The notes beneath the pieces were generated by a model. That model did no database searches and was not told the origin of the DNA. It saw only the letters and a program-made list of their open reading frames with translations. DNA of 64,000 bases from Talinum fruticosum (lineage: Eukaryota > Streptophyta > Magnoliopsida > Caryophyllales > Talinaceae), in the NCBI GenBank assembly GCA_021018815.1, contig JAITYX010000118.1:620001-684000 (forward strand), written 5' to 3'. Numbering within the stretch: the stretch's first letter is position 1; each line of letters begins with the position of its first letter. Shown here piece after piece: positions 11,110 to 22,084 of the stretch. The translations under genes and the position numbers were made by a program.

Positions 11110-11960
11110 ACTATGGTACTTCGAAATCCCATGATGGGCCATGGTAATTGCTTGTCAATGTATGCCAAGTGCTTCTCTAGGTATGCCATGGTGTTTTTAG
11201 GGCATGCTAAGACATTTTCAAGGCACATCAAGTGCTTGTTAACGTATGCCAAGTGCTTATCTAGGCATGACATAGTTTTGTCAAGACATGCTACGTCAAG
11301 GCACTTCAAGTGCTTGTCAACACATGCCAAGCCCTTGTTAACGTATGTCAAGTGCTTGTCTAGGCTGCCATGGTGTTGTCAAGGCATGATAAGACCTTGT
11401 CAAGGCATGCCAAGCCATGTCAATGTATGCCAAGCTCTTGTCTAGGCATGTCATGGTGTTGTCAAGGCATGCTAAGTAAGACCTTGTAAAGTCATGCCAA
11501 GGTATTGTCAAGGTAAGCCAAGACATTGTCAATGCATGCCAAGTGCTTATCAATGTGTATCAAGTGCTTGTCAATGCATACCAAATGCTTATCAATGTGT
11601 GCCAAGTGCTTGTCAATGCATGCCATGACCTTGTCAATGCATGCCAAGTGCTTGTCAATATATGTTAAGTGATTGTTAAGGCATGCCATGAACTTGTCAA
11701 CATCTTCCAAGTGCTTGTTAATGCATGCTACAACCTTGCCAAGGCATGCCAAGTGCTTATCAAGACATGCCACGACCTTGCCAAGGCACGCAATAGACTT
11801 TTCAAGGCATGCCATGGACTTGCCATGGGATTTCAAGTGCTTGTCAAGCCACGCCACGACTTTGTCAACATACACCAAGTGCTTGCCAAGATATGCTACG
11901 GGCATGGAAAGGATTTCCATGGCCTTGTTTAGGCGTGCCAAGGCCCGCCCGAGCCTGTCG
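11110..11960. repeat. Minisatellite of ~21-bp units (about 40 copies)
   Basis: Units follow TGCTTGTCAAKGYATGCCAAG (21 bp) with substitutions and a few short units (for example near 11,297). Because 21 is a multiple of three, frames stay open on both strands: a 149-residue minus-strand frame of seven-residue repeats (ACLDKHL, ACIDKVM; 11,492-11,941) and plus-strand frames of up to 152 residues. I regard these as repeat by-products. The array lies directly left of rDNA spacer-like DNA, so it may be a subrepeat array of that spacer (inference). Confidence 0.85.
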
Positions 11961-12016
11961 GTGTCTTATTAGTGCCTGTCGAGGTTATTGACGTAGCTAG
12001 AAATGCATTGTGCTGG

Positions 12017-12350
12017 TCAACTCCATATTTTTTCGTGCGTTTTGTCCCAAACTTTGCAGTCCCATTCCCCCTTATTTTTAGAGAATTACCAAGATTTGTC
12101 CCGTATTTTTCCGATTTTTTCGATTTATATGATTTTTTTGTGTGTGTTTGGCATAAAAACTATGTCAAGAACAATATGCCCTTGTCAAACCCATGTTTTT
12201 TTTCGTGCGTTTTCTCCCAAACTTTATAGTCCTATTTTTACATATTTTTAGGGAATTACAAAGCTTTTGTTCCGATTTTTTGATTTTTTTGATTTATAGG
12301 ATTTTTTTGATTTATAGGATTCTTTTTCTTTTTTTGCACTAAAGAAATAA
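12017..12350. repeat. Two ~167-bp spacer subrepeats
   Basis: Copy 1 starts near 12,017 and copy 2 near 12,184. Shared blocks include TTTTTCGTGCGTTTT, TCCCAAACTTT and GGAATTAC/AGAATTACC. A T-rich tail with a duplicated GATTTATAGGATT follows. Confidence 0.65.
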
Positions 12351-12934
12351 TAAAAAATAGCTTGGTTTACGAAAACAATTTGGAAAAATATTTTTAGTAA
12401 ATTAGCATCATTATCTTTCTAGTGGGGCCCTTGTAAAAAATTAGAAAGATGTGCAACTTTAAAAACCCCAGTATGATTTGTCATCACTTTTCATGTCTAC
12501 TACTCGCAGAGCTGCCGACCACTTAAGACTCTTTATAAGAGAGGTGTCTAGTAGGGTGCTTGGGAAGCGACAAGGTCAACGACAACCACGACCATGCATG
12601 GCATAACGTGACAACACGTCAAAGGCCTTATCTATGGTGATCATGACCCTCCCTATCCCGGGCGGATGACGGACCCACCCCGAGGCTCGGGGTCACTTAC
12701 AGAGTAGCTAAGACGCAACCAACGTTGGCTATCGAATGTGGCTTTCGAAAACTATTCTTGCCTCACCTTCCCACAGACACCCAGCCATCGTGGTATCTTG
12801 ATGCCCGTGGTAGGTGGCTATGATGCGGTGCCTTGGACTTGGTATCACCCGGGAAACGGTGGACTAGCGAAGCAGTGGTTCGGATGTTGGGTTTTTAGAA
12901 ATTGTTGCTAGACAAGCTATATCCCCGGGTGATG

Positions 12935-13273
12935 CTAAGGCCCTTGACAACGTGGGCGCTATTATGGGTGGGGAATGCCCCTTCAGCTGAGAATGGGGAA
13001 TGCCCCCTTAGGCTGAGAATGGGGAATGCCAACGAGCGTTCTTCGAAAAAACCACGATCGACGAGTTGTAATTCCCCATTTTTCGTTGCTTGACGTACTA
13101 CCCTCTCATCCCGGGTGGACGATGGGACGCTGCGGAGGCGGGTGCTGCATGGGGAAATTTTTGTGCTGCCCAAGACCCGGATCCCTTGATGCCGGTGGTA
13201 TAACGTCGGACTCATTAATCGTGGGATTTAAGCGGAGACGTGATTTCTACAACGTGTGGGATGATGGTTGCAA
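12935..13273 (+). repeat. ETS segment, copy A
   Basis: Starts TAAGGCCCTTGACAACGTG and ends GGGATGATGGTTGCAA. It recurs with many C/T and G/A changes and small indels at 13,726-14,040. Copy A contains an extra internal repeat of GAGAATGGGGAATGCC (two or three times around 12,970-13,030). Confidence 0.85.
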
Positions 13274-13583
13274 AAGCGGTGACATGTGAGGTGTAGTTGG
13301 ATGGACTTGATGCTTCTAATAGTTGATGCTAACTGGTACGAGAAGGTATTGGCCCGACTTGCGATATAAACCCCAAACATGCAACGTGACACATCTGTTT
13401 GCATGCGGCTTAGGCCATGGCCTCTTATTGTGCTTCGGGATGCGAGAACATTGTAGCGAGCATGCGTTCACAGTGTGGATTCTTATGCCTAATCAAAATT
13501 CTAAGCACAAATGATGACATGTGCATGTTTACCCATCGTTGGCTTAGAGCGGCTCAAGCGTGCCGGCGTCAGCCGAAGGGTGT

Positions 13584-13728
13584 TACCTAGTTGATCCTAC
13601 CAGTAGTCATATGCTTGTCTCAAATATTAAGCCATGCATGTGTAAATATGAACTAATTCATATTGTGAAACTGCGAATGACTAATTAAATCGGTTATAGT
13701 TTGTTTGATGGTCGGATAACTATAGTTA
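13584..13728 (+). pseudogene. 5' end of 18S rRNA, degenerate and truncated
   Basis: TACCTAGTTGATCCTACCAG followed by TATGCTTGTCTCAAATATTAAG and GTTATAGTTTGTTTGATGG matches the universal start of plant 18S rRNA (canonical TACCTGGTTGATCCTGCCAG). Many differences are G-to-A or C-to-T, as expected from decay of methylated DNA. About 10 bases expected after TTTGATGGT are missing, and the 18S similarity stops near 13,728, where a second ETS copy begins. It cannot give a functional rRNA. Confidence 0.9.
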
Positions 13729-14040
13729 AGGCCCTCGACAACGTGCGTGCTACCGTGGCTGAGGGAATGCCCCCTACTTGAGAATGGGGAACGCCGACGA
13801 GCATTCTTTAGAGAAAAACCACGATCGACGGCCATAATTCCCCCTTTTTCTATTGCTTGACGTACCACCCCCTCATCCAAGGTGGATGATGGGACGTTGT
13901 GGAGGCGGGTGTTGCATGGGGAAATTTGTGTGTTGCCCAAGACCTAGAACCCTTGATGCTTGTGGTACAATGCCGGACTCATCGATCGTGGGATTTAAGC
14001 GGAGACGTGATTTCTACAACGTGTGGGATGATGGTTGCAA
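13726..14040 (+). repeat. ETS segment, copy B, joined to the truncated 18S
   Basis: Repeats copy A (12,935-13,273) right after the 18S fragment, an order not found in a normal rDNA unit. It ends at the same point as copy A (GATGATGGTTGCAA). Beyond it is Tat-type retrotransposon sequence. Confidence 0.85.
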
Positions 14041-14049
14041 CTCCCTAGG

Positions 14050-15830
14050 TTGCGACACATCGACATCAAGGCTAGGGATATAGAAGTCCTCCAGGAGAAG
14101 CTATGAAAGATGAAGTTAATTTCCACACAAGAATTTCAACTACACAAAAGAGATAGATGAAGACTCACCAGATCGGATCATAATTCGCCCCAAGTGTTGA
14201 GCATAAGATGAATGTATGTTTAAAAACTAGGTATAGAGATACCTAGTAGTTACTTCTTCTTGCTCCTCTTGAGTAATGGAACGGAAATAAAACATTATTT
14301 GTGGTGGATAGTAGGGAACAAATGGAGGCAATGTGTTATAATGGATTTGAGGTGTGACCCATTCGCCAAGATACCAACAAAATCTAAAAGGTCCTTTAAA
14401 CAAGATCATCCTCTCACTCAATTCTCATGCTACACCTAAGCTTAGAGGGATGAATTTGAGTCCAGGGGTGGAAGTTGGCCTGCATACACAGGACCCATAA
14501 GGAGGAAAAAAACAACAAAATTAGGTAGTAAACGCTCGGCTTTCTAGTTGGCGCGAGCCACCACGACCGTGCCCACGGGTCCACCACGAGCCATAGGCTG
14601 AGGCAGCAATTTAGACAGAGAAGAAGAAAAAAATTCCTCGATTTTTAAGCTCAAAATTTAAAGCTTGAAAGTGACATACCGAAGTCACACGGTTGAGAGC
14701 GAAGCTCGAAAGCCCAAGATCATATGCTTTGGACCTTCGAAGGTGAATCTTGGCCCATGATACCGAGCTCGTGAACGAAGGATGATTCCTTAAATCGGGC
14801 GAAAGGTGAGGGAAATATTCATATAGCCATGACTACAATTTTGCAAGATAAGGGAAACTTTTATCCATGCAAGATAAAGTATTTTGGTACTAAAAAAGAG
14901 ATGGAGCATACCTCAATAATCTTCCACAAGCCGCATAAAGGGAGATTGTTCGTCAAATCCCTCTCGGCTTTTGTATGCCTCACCCCGGAGCGTAAACCCC
15001 TTATAAGGCAAGTGTAAGCGGGCTCACCGCAATTAAGGTATTTAACCTTGTCTAGCTCTACTAAGTTCACCAAATAGTGAACATGCACCTTAGAAGCTTG
15101 GTCCGAGAAGATGGATATGCTTAGCATGACAGCAAGCATGACTCGGACTTCTTGTTGTGGGGTATGTTGAGCCCAAAACTCAACATTTTCAAAGGCCTAA
15201 AAAGGAGAGTATACTTGAAGAAATTTTCTTGGGAAACCTACTAGCCATTGGACAAAAATGGTGACGCAAATAGTCACGATTTTTTCATAAATCTCGGTCA
15301 TAAACTAAAGGTTCCCCGAGAAGCCCATAGCCGAGAGGATGGCAAAGTCAAAAGGGGGTAATGGTTATATCCCCAAAAGGAAGATGAAATGTGTTAGTGG
15401 TATCCCAAAAGCGTTCGCTAATTGCCCGAATAGGGTCATACTCTTTTTGTCACATAGGTGGTTCAAAGCAAAGTAAAAGGAACCAAACCTGGCGCTATTC
15501 ATGATGTTCTCTAGAGGGTAGTTCCTTTCCTTCAACATCTCCATGAATTTTGGACAGCCCCGCTACTCCGAATGGAACCCTTCTACAAAATGAAAATCCA
15601 ACAAGATTTTAGTATACATATTACTCCAAATGAACAAAGAAAGAAGTTTAAGCCAATAAGCTTACCGAAGGATAAATGACAAGTGAAGAAACATGGCTCT
15701 TGGCTTCCATCAAGAGGTCACTAGGGCTCCTTTCATCGTGAGGGCGCCACTCTCTTTCTAAGAAGTTGTCGTGGACTAATCTCTCAGCTCTTGTCCTCCC
15801 AACAGGATGAGCTGTTCTCCTAGACATTTT
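14050..15830 (-). pseudogene. Plant mobile domain (PMD, MAIN-like) protein, antisense ORF in the Gypsy element
   Basis: PMD proteins (aminotransferase-like, PF10536) occur as host nuclear proteins (MAIN/MAIL) and inside plant transposons; the molecular role in transposons is unclear. A start ATG near 15,828 begins MSRRTAHPVGRTRAERL. Further along the minus strand come FDFAILSAMGFSG (about 15,350), VRVMLAVMLSISIFSD and LVELDKVKYLNCGEPAYTCL (about 15,140-15,010), LPLCGLWKI (about 14,940), and WYLGEWVTPQI with a PPFVPYYPP tract (about 14,380-14,310). These match the usual PMD order. Stops and frame changes break it. Its position between the pol side and the 3' LTR, antisense to the element, fits antisense ORFs I recall in Tat/Grande-type elements. 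Confidence 0.6.
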
Positions 15831-16512
15831 TAGGAGTTGTGTTTTTGAAAACCAACTAGTTTTCTCAAAGACAAGAATGAGAAAAATGAACACAGTAACC
15901 CCTCCTTTTATAGGCAAATTCAGCCAAAGCATGACAATCACACAAGACAAACTGTAAAAGGCAAGAGGAGACCAAGAAGCAGCAAGCCGGAACAGGACTC
16001 GCTCAAAGGCCGACCGGTGCCGGCCACGAGGTCCGACGAACGTCCCCTTGGTAACGACCTTGCAGCCATAGCTGGTGGATATGCTTGTGAAGTCCAATTA
16101 GCCGTGGTAAGTGGGTTCTTGGAACCATATGCATGCAAGTGGGACTTTGGACCCACCATGTCGGCTTTATCCGATCAAATTTTCAGTCTATCTCCGATCG
16201 AACTATTCATGTAAAATACTGAACTTTCATAAATACAATTATCCACTAACAACCATGTTTAGATCAAAGAAAGATCGAAGTTTCACCATAAAAATTCACT
16301 AAGTTGTAAGGCTCGATCAAGCCAAGCTCGGGATCCTCTTACTAGACTTCGGAAAGCACGCATCATGATTAAGTCCAGGCCCCGTCTAGAAGTTCAGGTT
16401 CAACAACAACCAATTCCGGACACAACAAATCAATCAACATTCGAAACAATGCCGGAAAGTGAGATAAGTATCCTTTAGTGTCTACTTTGACCATTCATCT
16501 TCTACACTCGGT

Positions 16513-16528
16513 CAAAGTGGGGGCTAAC
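16513..16528 (+). promoter_or_regulatory. Polypurine tract of the outer Tat-type Gypsy element
   Basis: CAAAGTGGGGGCTAAC stands directly before the LTR start TGTACACACC at 16,529. The same tract occurs inverted at 29,773-29,788 in the nested Gypsy copy. Confidence 0.8.
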
Positions 16529-16932
16529 TGTACACACCTAAAACGTGTCATCCTTATCTATTTTATTTCGTATTTTATTTTGTTAGCGCGGGTGATGAAA
16601 TCCTAGTCTGTTTGTGGATTTGGATAGCGGTCGGTGTTTGATTGGCGTGACGAAGTTAGAAAACCACAAAAATCCTTTAGCACAAAAAATAAACCTGTTT
16701 TGCCTTGGGTTGATCCAAAAATTCATAAGCCCGTGTCAATGCTTCGGAGTCAACCATTGGCCGACACTTCGTACAGAGCAATGCTACACTCAAAATGTCG
16801 TGTTTCATCATCAGCGTACAACCGAGACATGGAGCTAAACTCGTTCGTATGACGTCGCATTGGTAGGCATCGTGTTTCATGGTAAGAATCACTAAAACGT
16901 TATGTTTTGCTCCAAGCGTCGAACCGAGACAC

Positions 16933-18409
16933 TATAGGAACCGCGGCCAGCGGGGCCGACCAAGTTTCCCCATGAATGTTGGTTTTAGAAATTTTAAAGA
17001 CTGATTATAAGGTTTTGAAATATGAATTTTAGAAAGTGGGGATGAACCTTATTATTAAGATTTTTGAATTTTATTAAATTTGATTTAAAACGAATTAGGT
17101 AGAGTTTGAATGGCGGTTTTATTAATCATTTTATTTAAGAAATTATTTTCGAAGTCCTGGGATATTATTTCTTAACTAAAAATAAAGAAAGCTAGAGTTT
17201 TTGTTTCTACCGTAAGGCTTTAGGGCGAAATTGGTGCGAAAACACCGGTTTGGACCCGAGCATTGCCTACCGACCACTCGGTACAGGCGGTAGCCTGCAC
17301 CTAGTGGTGGCCAGCCGACCACGGACCAAGGGTGAGATAGTTAGCCTCGGCCTCCGGCCAAGCTTGGCAGATCCAGAACTTTTTTTTTCTTATTGTTCAA
17401 TCGAAATAGACGGGAAGCATATCTAGAAGAAATAAATAAAAGGGAGTCGCCAGTCACTTTTTAGGAAAGAAAAACTATCAAAAAACAAAATAAAGTTTAC
17501 TTTTCCAATCTTAGTATGGAAGAAACTAAGACTAAAAAGATTAAAAATGACTCCATCGGTGTTTGAACCGAGAATCGATTCAGGGGCAAGGCTACGAAAC
17601 GTAGGGATAAGCCTTTCTATTCCGTCCGTCAAACGACGACCATTACTAGTTTGAGTAGTAAATCGAATAATGTACTAAACACAAGAAAACAACATGCTAA
17701 ACAGAATTTAAAGTAACCAAAACATATTAATGAAAGTGGTAAAGGCAGAAACAATAAGCGATAAAGAAAATAAAAGCGAAAAGAAAAGAAAAAGTGGAAA
17801 TTATAAGGATTACATTGGGCAAGGAGGAATTAAAAGCGATACAATTTTCTCCACAATACTAAAAATAATAAAAGCATAAAATAAATAAGTAAATCATTAT
17901 GAAGGCTGAATCTGTGCCCTCGGGTTGTCCCAACTGCCGATCCGGACCTCGGATCCGGATCCGGATCCGGTGATGCGATGGTGGTGAATAAGAGGGGCTT
18001 TTTGTGAGTTTTAAGTGTAGCTACGTAAAGAATGTATGAGTGATGAAGTTTTGAAGTTCGGATATGGTTGGAATGGAGAGTAGAGTATTAATAGGTTGAA
18101 AGAGATCAAGAAATCAGAATACGAAGAGGAGTATTCAGTAGCTCTTAATCAGGTTTCAGCGAGCATGATGCTTGAGGGATGAGCCATTATCGAAGTGAGA
18201 GCCTAAGCTCTCTATTTATAGGGAGAGGTTAGGTCAAGGAATGACCTAAGGTTACTCTAAGCCAGCCGTCCAAAAATTAGTTGCAAAACCGGGCTAGGAA
18301 AATGAGGAGATTAAACAGGATAAAAACAGGATAAAACCGGGGTAGGGAGCGTTAGCCACCAAGGACTTTTCTAGGGTTTCGAGCTTTCAGTGTTGCAATA
18401 GGATTCCTT
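16933..18409 (-). repeat. Distal part of the nested Gypsy 3' LTR
   Basis: LTR begins (plus coordinates) TATAGGAACC, a decayed TGTAGGAACC. Together with 29,183-29,772 it makes an LTR of about 2.07 kb. It contains a TATA box at 18,211-18,223. A short perfect GGATCC/CCGGATCC tandem lies at 17,950-17,971. Confidence 0.8.
18211..18223 (-). promoter_or_regulatory. TATA box in the nested Gypsy LTR
   Basis: Minus strand CTATAAATAGAGA, a canonical plant TATA box. The same box is at 38,308-38,322 in the other LTR and, in plus orientation, at 39,382-39,396 in the outer LTR. Confidence 0.7.
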
Positions 18410-19936
18410 TGAAGGTTTGCTCGGGAGAGTCCGAGTCACCCTAGAGGGGGTGAATAGGGTGATGAAAAATTCTTTGCAAAAGTGCACACCTTTTGACGAG
18501 AGAAGAGACAAAGACAGATTCCGAGTCTAAGCAAGGGGTCGAAAATAATGGACTCGTAATGTAATGAATCGAGTAAACACGTTCAGCAGGGATGTCCGAG
18601 TCTAGAATGAACTCAGAAATAGAACACGAGAGAATTTACGTGGAAACCCTCCTGGGGCAGAAAACCACGGCCCGTGTCAATCCAGACACGAAGTCAAATC
18701 CACTATTTTGAGTCCACAAAATACCGTGAACTTGATCGAACCCGAGTTGCTCCCTTAGACAACTCTATACAAGTTTTCCTAGACTCGTAAATTCCCTTAT
18801 CCGATCTAGTACTTCCTAGCTGAGATAACCCTTACAGCTAGGGACAACTAAGCTGAGTTAACCCTTACAGACTTAGTCAAGGGACCTTACAAAGAATGTA
18901 AGAAGTGTTTGTAATCGAGTACAAGACCTTACAACTCGTAAAGTAATGAATTACGAGTGGGAGTTGTAAGTTGAAGATTGAAAGTAAATACAATAACTTT
19001 GATCAAGTTGGTGTATTGACAATATGTTCCGCTGTCTTCAAGTCTTGTGAAGTGGCTTCTATTTATAGATAACCGGGCAGAGTAGCCGTTATCTTCATCT
19101 CGCTGACCGAGAGTCCTCTCGTGACCGTTGATAAGGGCTTTCGAGTCACTCGGAAAGTATCCGTTGAAATATGGACGTTGGACAACGGTTCAACTCTCTT
19201 GAAGTCCCAAAACCATCGGTTGTGTCTTGAAAAGTGTGGTGAAAACCATCGTTAAGCTTGACCTTCCAGTTTTCCGGATATGGAAGCGCATGCTTTCGAC
19301 ACAATCTTCGGGACTAGAGCAGGGACGGTGAAAAGCTATATCTGCTCGGTGATTTGACGTTCGAGCCGGCTACTTTTGTAGTTTGAAAAGATATCCTCGA
19401 TTGAATAACCTACAAAAGTAAAACACCTTCGGTTCTCAAAGTATAAAATACTTTGGTCCAAGGTTAGACACGAGATAATAATATAATCATGATAATTAAC
19501 CAACAGATTATTCGAGTCGGAGAAGAAATGGAATTTTCGAGTCTAATATCCATGATACTCGGAATTCCATATGACTTAGTCCGAAGCAAAGAATCAAGTT
19601 TCATAACGAATATCGAGTGGGAAATACTTGATGTAGACTAAGCACGAAAAGAACTACGAATGCCGACTTTGCAAACAATAGAGTAAATAATCACAAGTCG
19701 GATTCTCGAGTGAGAGTGGACTCGGAATAAAGAACAAGTTTTCCGAGTCGCTAACTAAAAAGCGATTAAAGAGATAAGTGAAGACCAAATCGCATAGAAA
19801 AGATACTATTTCACTCAAGTAAGTTTCTAAGACACAGTGAATGCCTTGGAATCAAAACACTATATGAATGTCATCGTTATACCCGATTCCTTTTGCATGA
19901 CTCGGAAAGATATAGAACAGATGTCTCGAGTCTTCA
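18410..19936 (-). repeat. Copia 3' LTR
   Basis: Plus-strand ends are TGAAGGTTTGC and GAGTCTTCA. A CACCCTA/TAGGGTG inverted repeat is at 18,437-18,461. A TATA box (minus strand ATCTATAAATAGA) is at 19,058-19,070. Confidence 0.95.
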
Positions 19937-19953
19937 ATCTCCCCTTTTTGATG
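19937..19953 (-). promoter_or_regulatory. Copia polypurine tract
   Basis: Minus strand CATCAAAAAGGGGAGAT directly before the 3' LTR start TGAAGACTCG. The identical tract is at 55,807-55,823 in a second copy. Confidence 0.9.
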
Positions 19954-20181
19954 AAAGGCATTCCATACTTACACGTAAACTTTGTTAGAGGGAAATAGAG
20001 CGATTCCGAGTAGTTTGAGTAAAAGTAAGGCATATTGAATGAATCGAGCAATGTACAATATATCGAGCAAATTAAAGTCCGCTTGAACTCATTAACTCGT
20101 AAAAGAAAGAACTTAGAAATTAATAATGAAATGCATTCAGTTCATTAAAAATAAATATTACAAGGGCGGAAAGAACTCCTC

Positions 20182-22084
20182 CTAGACAAGACAACCAGTT
20201 TCGACTACATTTCTCCCCTTGCCTTTCAAAGAAAAACAAGAAACAAAAAGAAGGGAGAAAAGTACAAGTAATACACATAAGTTGTCCGGACAAAAGAAAA
20301 TTTTGAAAAACAGAAATTCTGGAGGCACCGAGGAATCGTGACGCAAGTGCATGGCTCCAACTAGGAAGGAGGGGATTTCGAGTGGAGGCGGAGGTGCGCC
20401 GGCGCCGATAAGATCTTGACGATGTGCTTGAGCGCGGCGAAGGGAGAACCGGGACAGCTCGCAGGGGCTCAGCTCCGAGTGGCCGACCCGGAGAAAGTGG
20501 ATCGAGGGTTCTTCCCTTGGGACCTCGGGGCCGGAGGGGGCTGCTCCGGCTGACTCGCTGGAGGAGCGAGATCTTCGACCCACTCGGATCGCTGTCTCGA
20601 GCCGAGTACAGCGATTTGAGCTTGGGGAGCGGAGTTGTCCCTCAGCAGCTGCCACGGCCTCTTCTTCCCTTTGCCCGGAAGGAGCTGCCTCAGCTGCGCA
20701 GTTCCTTAGCGTCCTCCGCTGCATCTTCCGCTTCTTCCTCGCTTCCTCGGCTTCCTCGCTCTCCGAGGAGGTCGGGCCTAGGCTCGAAGACGCCTCGGAT
20801 GGGTCCGAGTCTTCGGGTCCCGAGCCGCCTTGGACCGTCTCTCTCGAGGAGCTCAGCCAGCTCCTTCGCTCCTTAACCAGCTCTCTCATCTCAAGAACGA
20901 GGACTCGCTGCTCTCGGATTTGGGACTCGACCGGTCTTTTGGTTGATGGTCGACCTCGAAGAACAGATTTGAAACCTTCGAGCATGTCTCCGAAATCGAA
21001 GACACAGAGGTGATCTTGTCCATGAAAACAGGGGACAAGAGGGCAGAGAGAGTTTTGGAAGCACCTGGAGGTGGAGGCACCACCGAGGGAAGAGGGAAGA
21101 GGGAGAGGGGTTGATTTCGAGTCCGAGGTGGAGAAGGAGGCCTCGCCTCGAAGTTGTGAACCCGCACACCGTGGTTGGTTTCCGGTATCCGTACCTCGGA
21201 GTTCCTTCTGCCGACCACAATGGCCGCCTCGCACACCGCGTTAGGGTCGAGGGAAGAGGAACTTGGAATTGTTTGAAGACAAGGGTGAGAAGAGCACCGA
21301 AAGGAAGGGAGGTGTTCTTCTTGGTTTGAAGCCGAGCCGGCACAGCGCCATCCGCTCAATGATGGAGGGGAAGAGGTCGACTTCGTATCCCTCCAGTGAT
21401 ATCGAAGAGAGCTTTGAGGTGCTTGGAGTTGGGGTTCTCCTTGCTAGAATGCTGTGAGAAGAAGGTTCTCATCAGCAGGAAACACGTAAGCCTCGGCTTC
21501 GACTTCAACCGAGTCACGTAAAAGTTCTTTCCGGACCCGGGGAATTCTTTAGCGTACTTTTCAAAGAAGTCGTCGGCGACTTCAGTGAAGGGGATAGGGT
21601 TGCTGTTCAGGAAGAGAGAAGAAACTTTGAACAGACGGTGAAGGAGAGAGGTGTTGATACTGAACGGTAATGTTCGAACCCTAGAGGTTAGAACATTTTC
21701 AGAGTGAGAGAGGTGAGTATAAAACTCGTAAATGAGTTCAGGATAGATGAACTCGCTGAAACACAAGAAATGGTAGACTCCTGTGGTTTGGATGTTGGAC
21801 AACCAAGAAAATTTGGTTGTAGGGAAGAACTTGTCGTCCAGCTGCAAGATGCCGGGTGACAATGGGTTTTGAAGGGGCTGAGCTTTCGGCTTGTTGGTGC
21901 GAGGCTTTTTGGAGGATGAAGAAACCCGAAAGTCGGGGTGGTTTCCTCTTTTAGGCATTGTGAGAGATGAAAAGATGAAACTTTTCGAAAGAGAAAGAGA
22001 AAGAGATGGAGGTGTAGAAGAGAAGAAAAACGAAAATGAGAAGAGAGCAATCGAAAACTTACGAGAGAGAGAGAGCTTCTTCAA
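20182..22084 (-). pseudogene. Extra ORF downstream of RNase H (envelope-like position in Sirevirus-type Copia), frame-broken
   Basis: A reading region between RNase H and the polypurine tract. A start near 21,958 gives a Lys/Arg- and Ser-rich N-terminus (MPKRGNHPDFRVSSSSKK). Next come an aromatic-rich globular part (KFSWLSNIQ, FYTHLSHSENV, about 21,830-21,480), a Ser/Pro-rich middle, and Glu/Ala-rich sequence. Near 20,225-20,300 is a hydrophobic stretch (CVLLVLFSLLFVSCF) followed by basic residues and the stop at 20,182. The frame changes at least once near 21,360. A related ORF lies in the second copy at 56,187-57,538. Some Sireviruses have an ORF here called envelope-like because of predicted membrane segments; function is unproven. 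The globular part also resembles the domain labelled putative plant transposon protein. Confidence 0.6.

Larger units (their letters stand above)
11990..13583 (+). other. Relic of 45S rDNA intergenic spacer and 5' external transcribed spacer
   Basis: This stretch leads directly into an 18S rRNA 5' end at 13,584, ending GCCGAAGGGTGT, so by position it is the 5' ETS and upstream spacer of a 45S unit. It contains a ~167-bp spacer-like repeat (copies from about 12,017 and 12,184, sharing TTTTCGTGCGTTTT and CAAACTTT). GC-rich ETS-like sequence follows from about 12,500. Identity as rDNA rests on the adjoining 18S; spacers are not conserved enough to recognise alone. Confidence 0.6.
14041..16528 (+). 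mobile_element. 3' internal region of a Tat-type Gypsy retrotransposon (plus strand)
   Basis: The region ends in a polypurine tract and LTR start at 16,513-16,530. Its last ~90 bp (TTTAGTGTCTACTTTGACCAT, then GGTCAAAGTGGGGGCTAAC) match the corresponding end of the minus-strand Gypsy copy read from 29,830 to 29,773. It carries an antisense plant-mobile-domain ORF (14,050-15,830). Gag, pol and the 5' LTR are not present to the left, where rDNA sequence abuts at about 14,040, so the element is 5'-truncated or rearranged. Confidence 0.65.

Noticed and set aside
10987..11445. 152-residue plus-strand frame over the chromovirus end and minisatellite
   Set aside because: Crosses an LTR boundary and then follows the 21-bp repeat; not a gene.
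11492..11941. 149-residue open frame on the minus strand as a protein gene
   Set aside because: It lies wholly inside the 21-bp minisatellite; equally long frames exist on the other strand, and there is no start context or flanking gene structure.
12532..12546. Possible RNA polymerase I promoter (TTTATAAGAGAGGTG) in the rDNA relic
   Set aside because: Only loosely like the plant TATATA(A/G)GGGG consensus and cannot be tied to a transcription start without the species' own rDNA.
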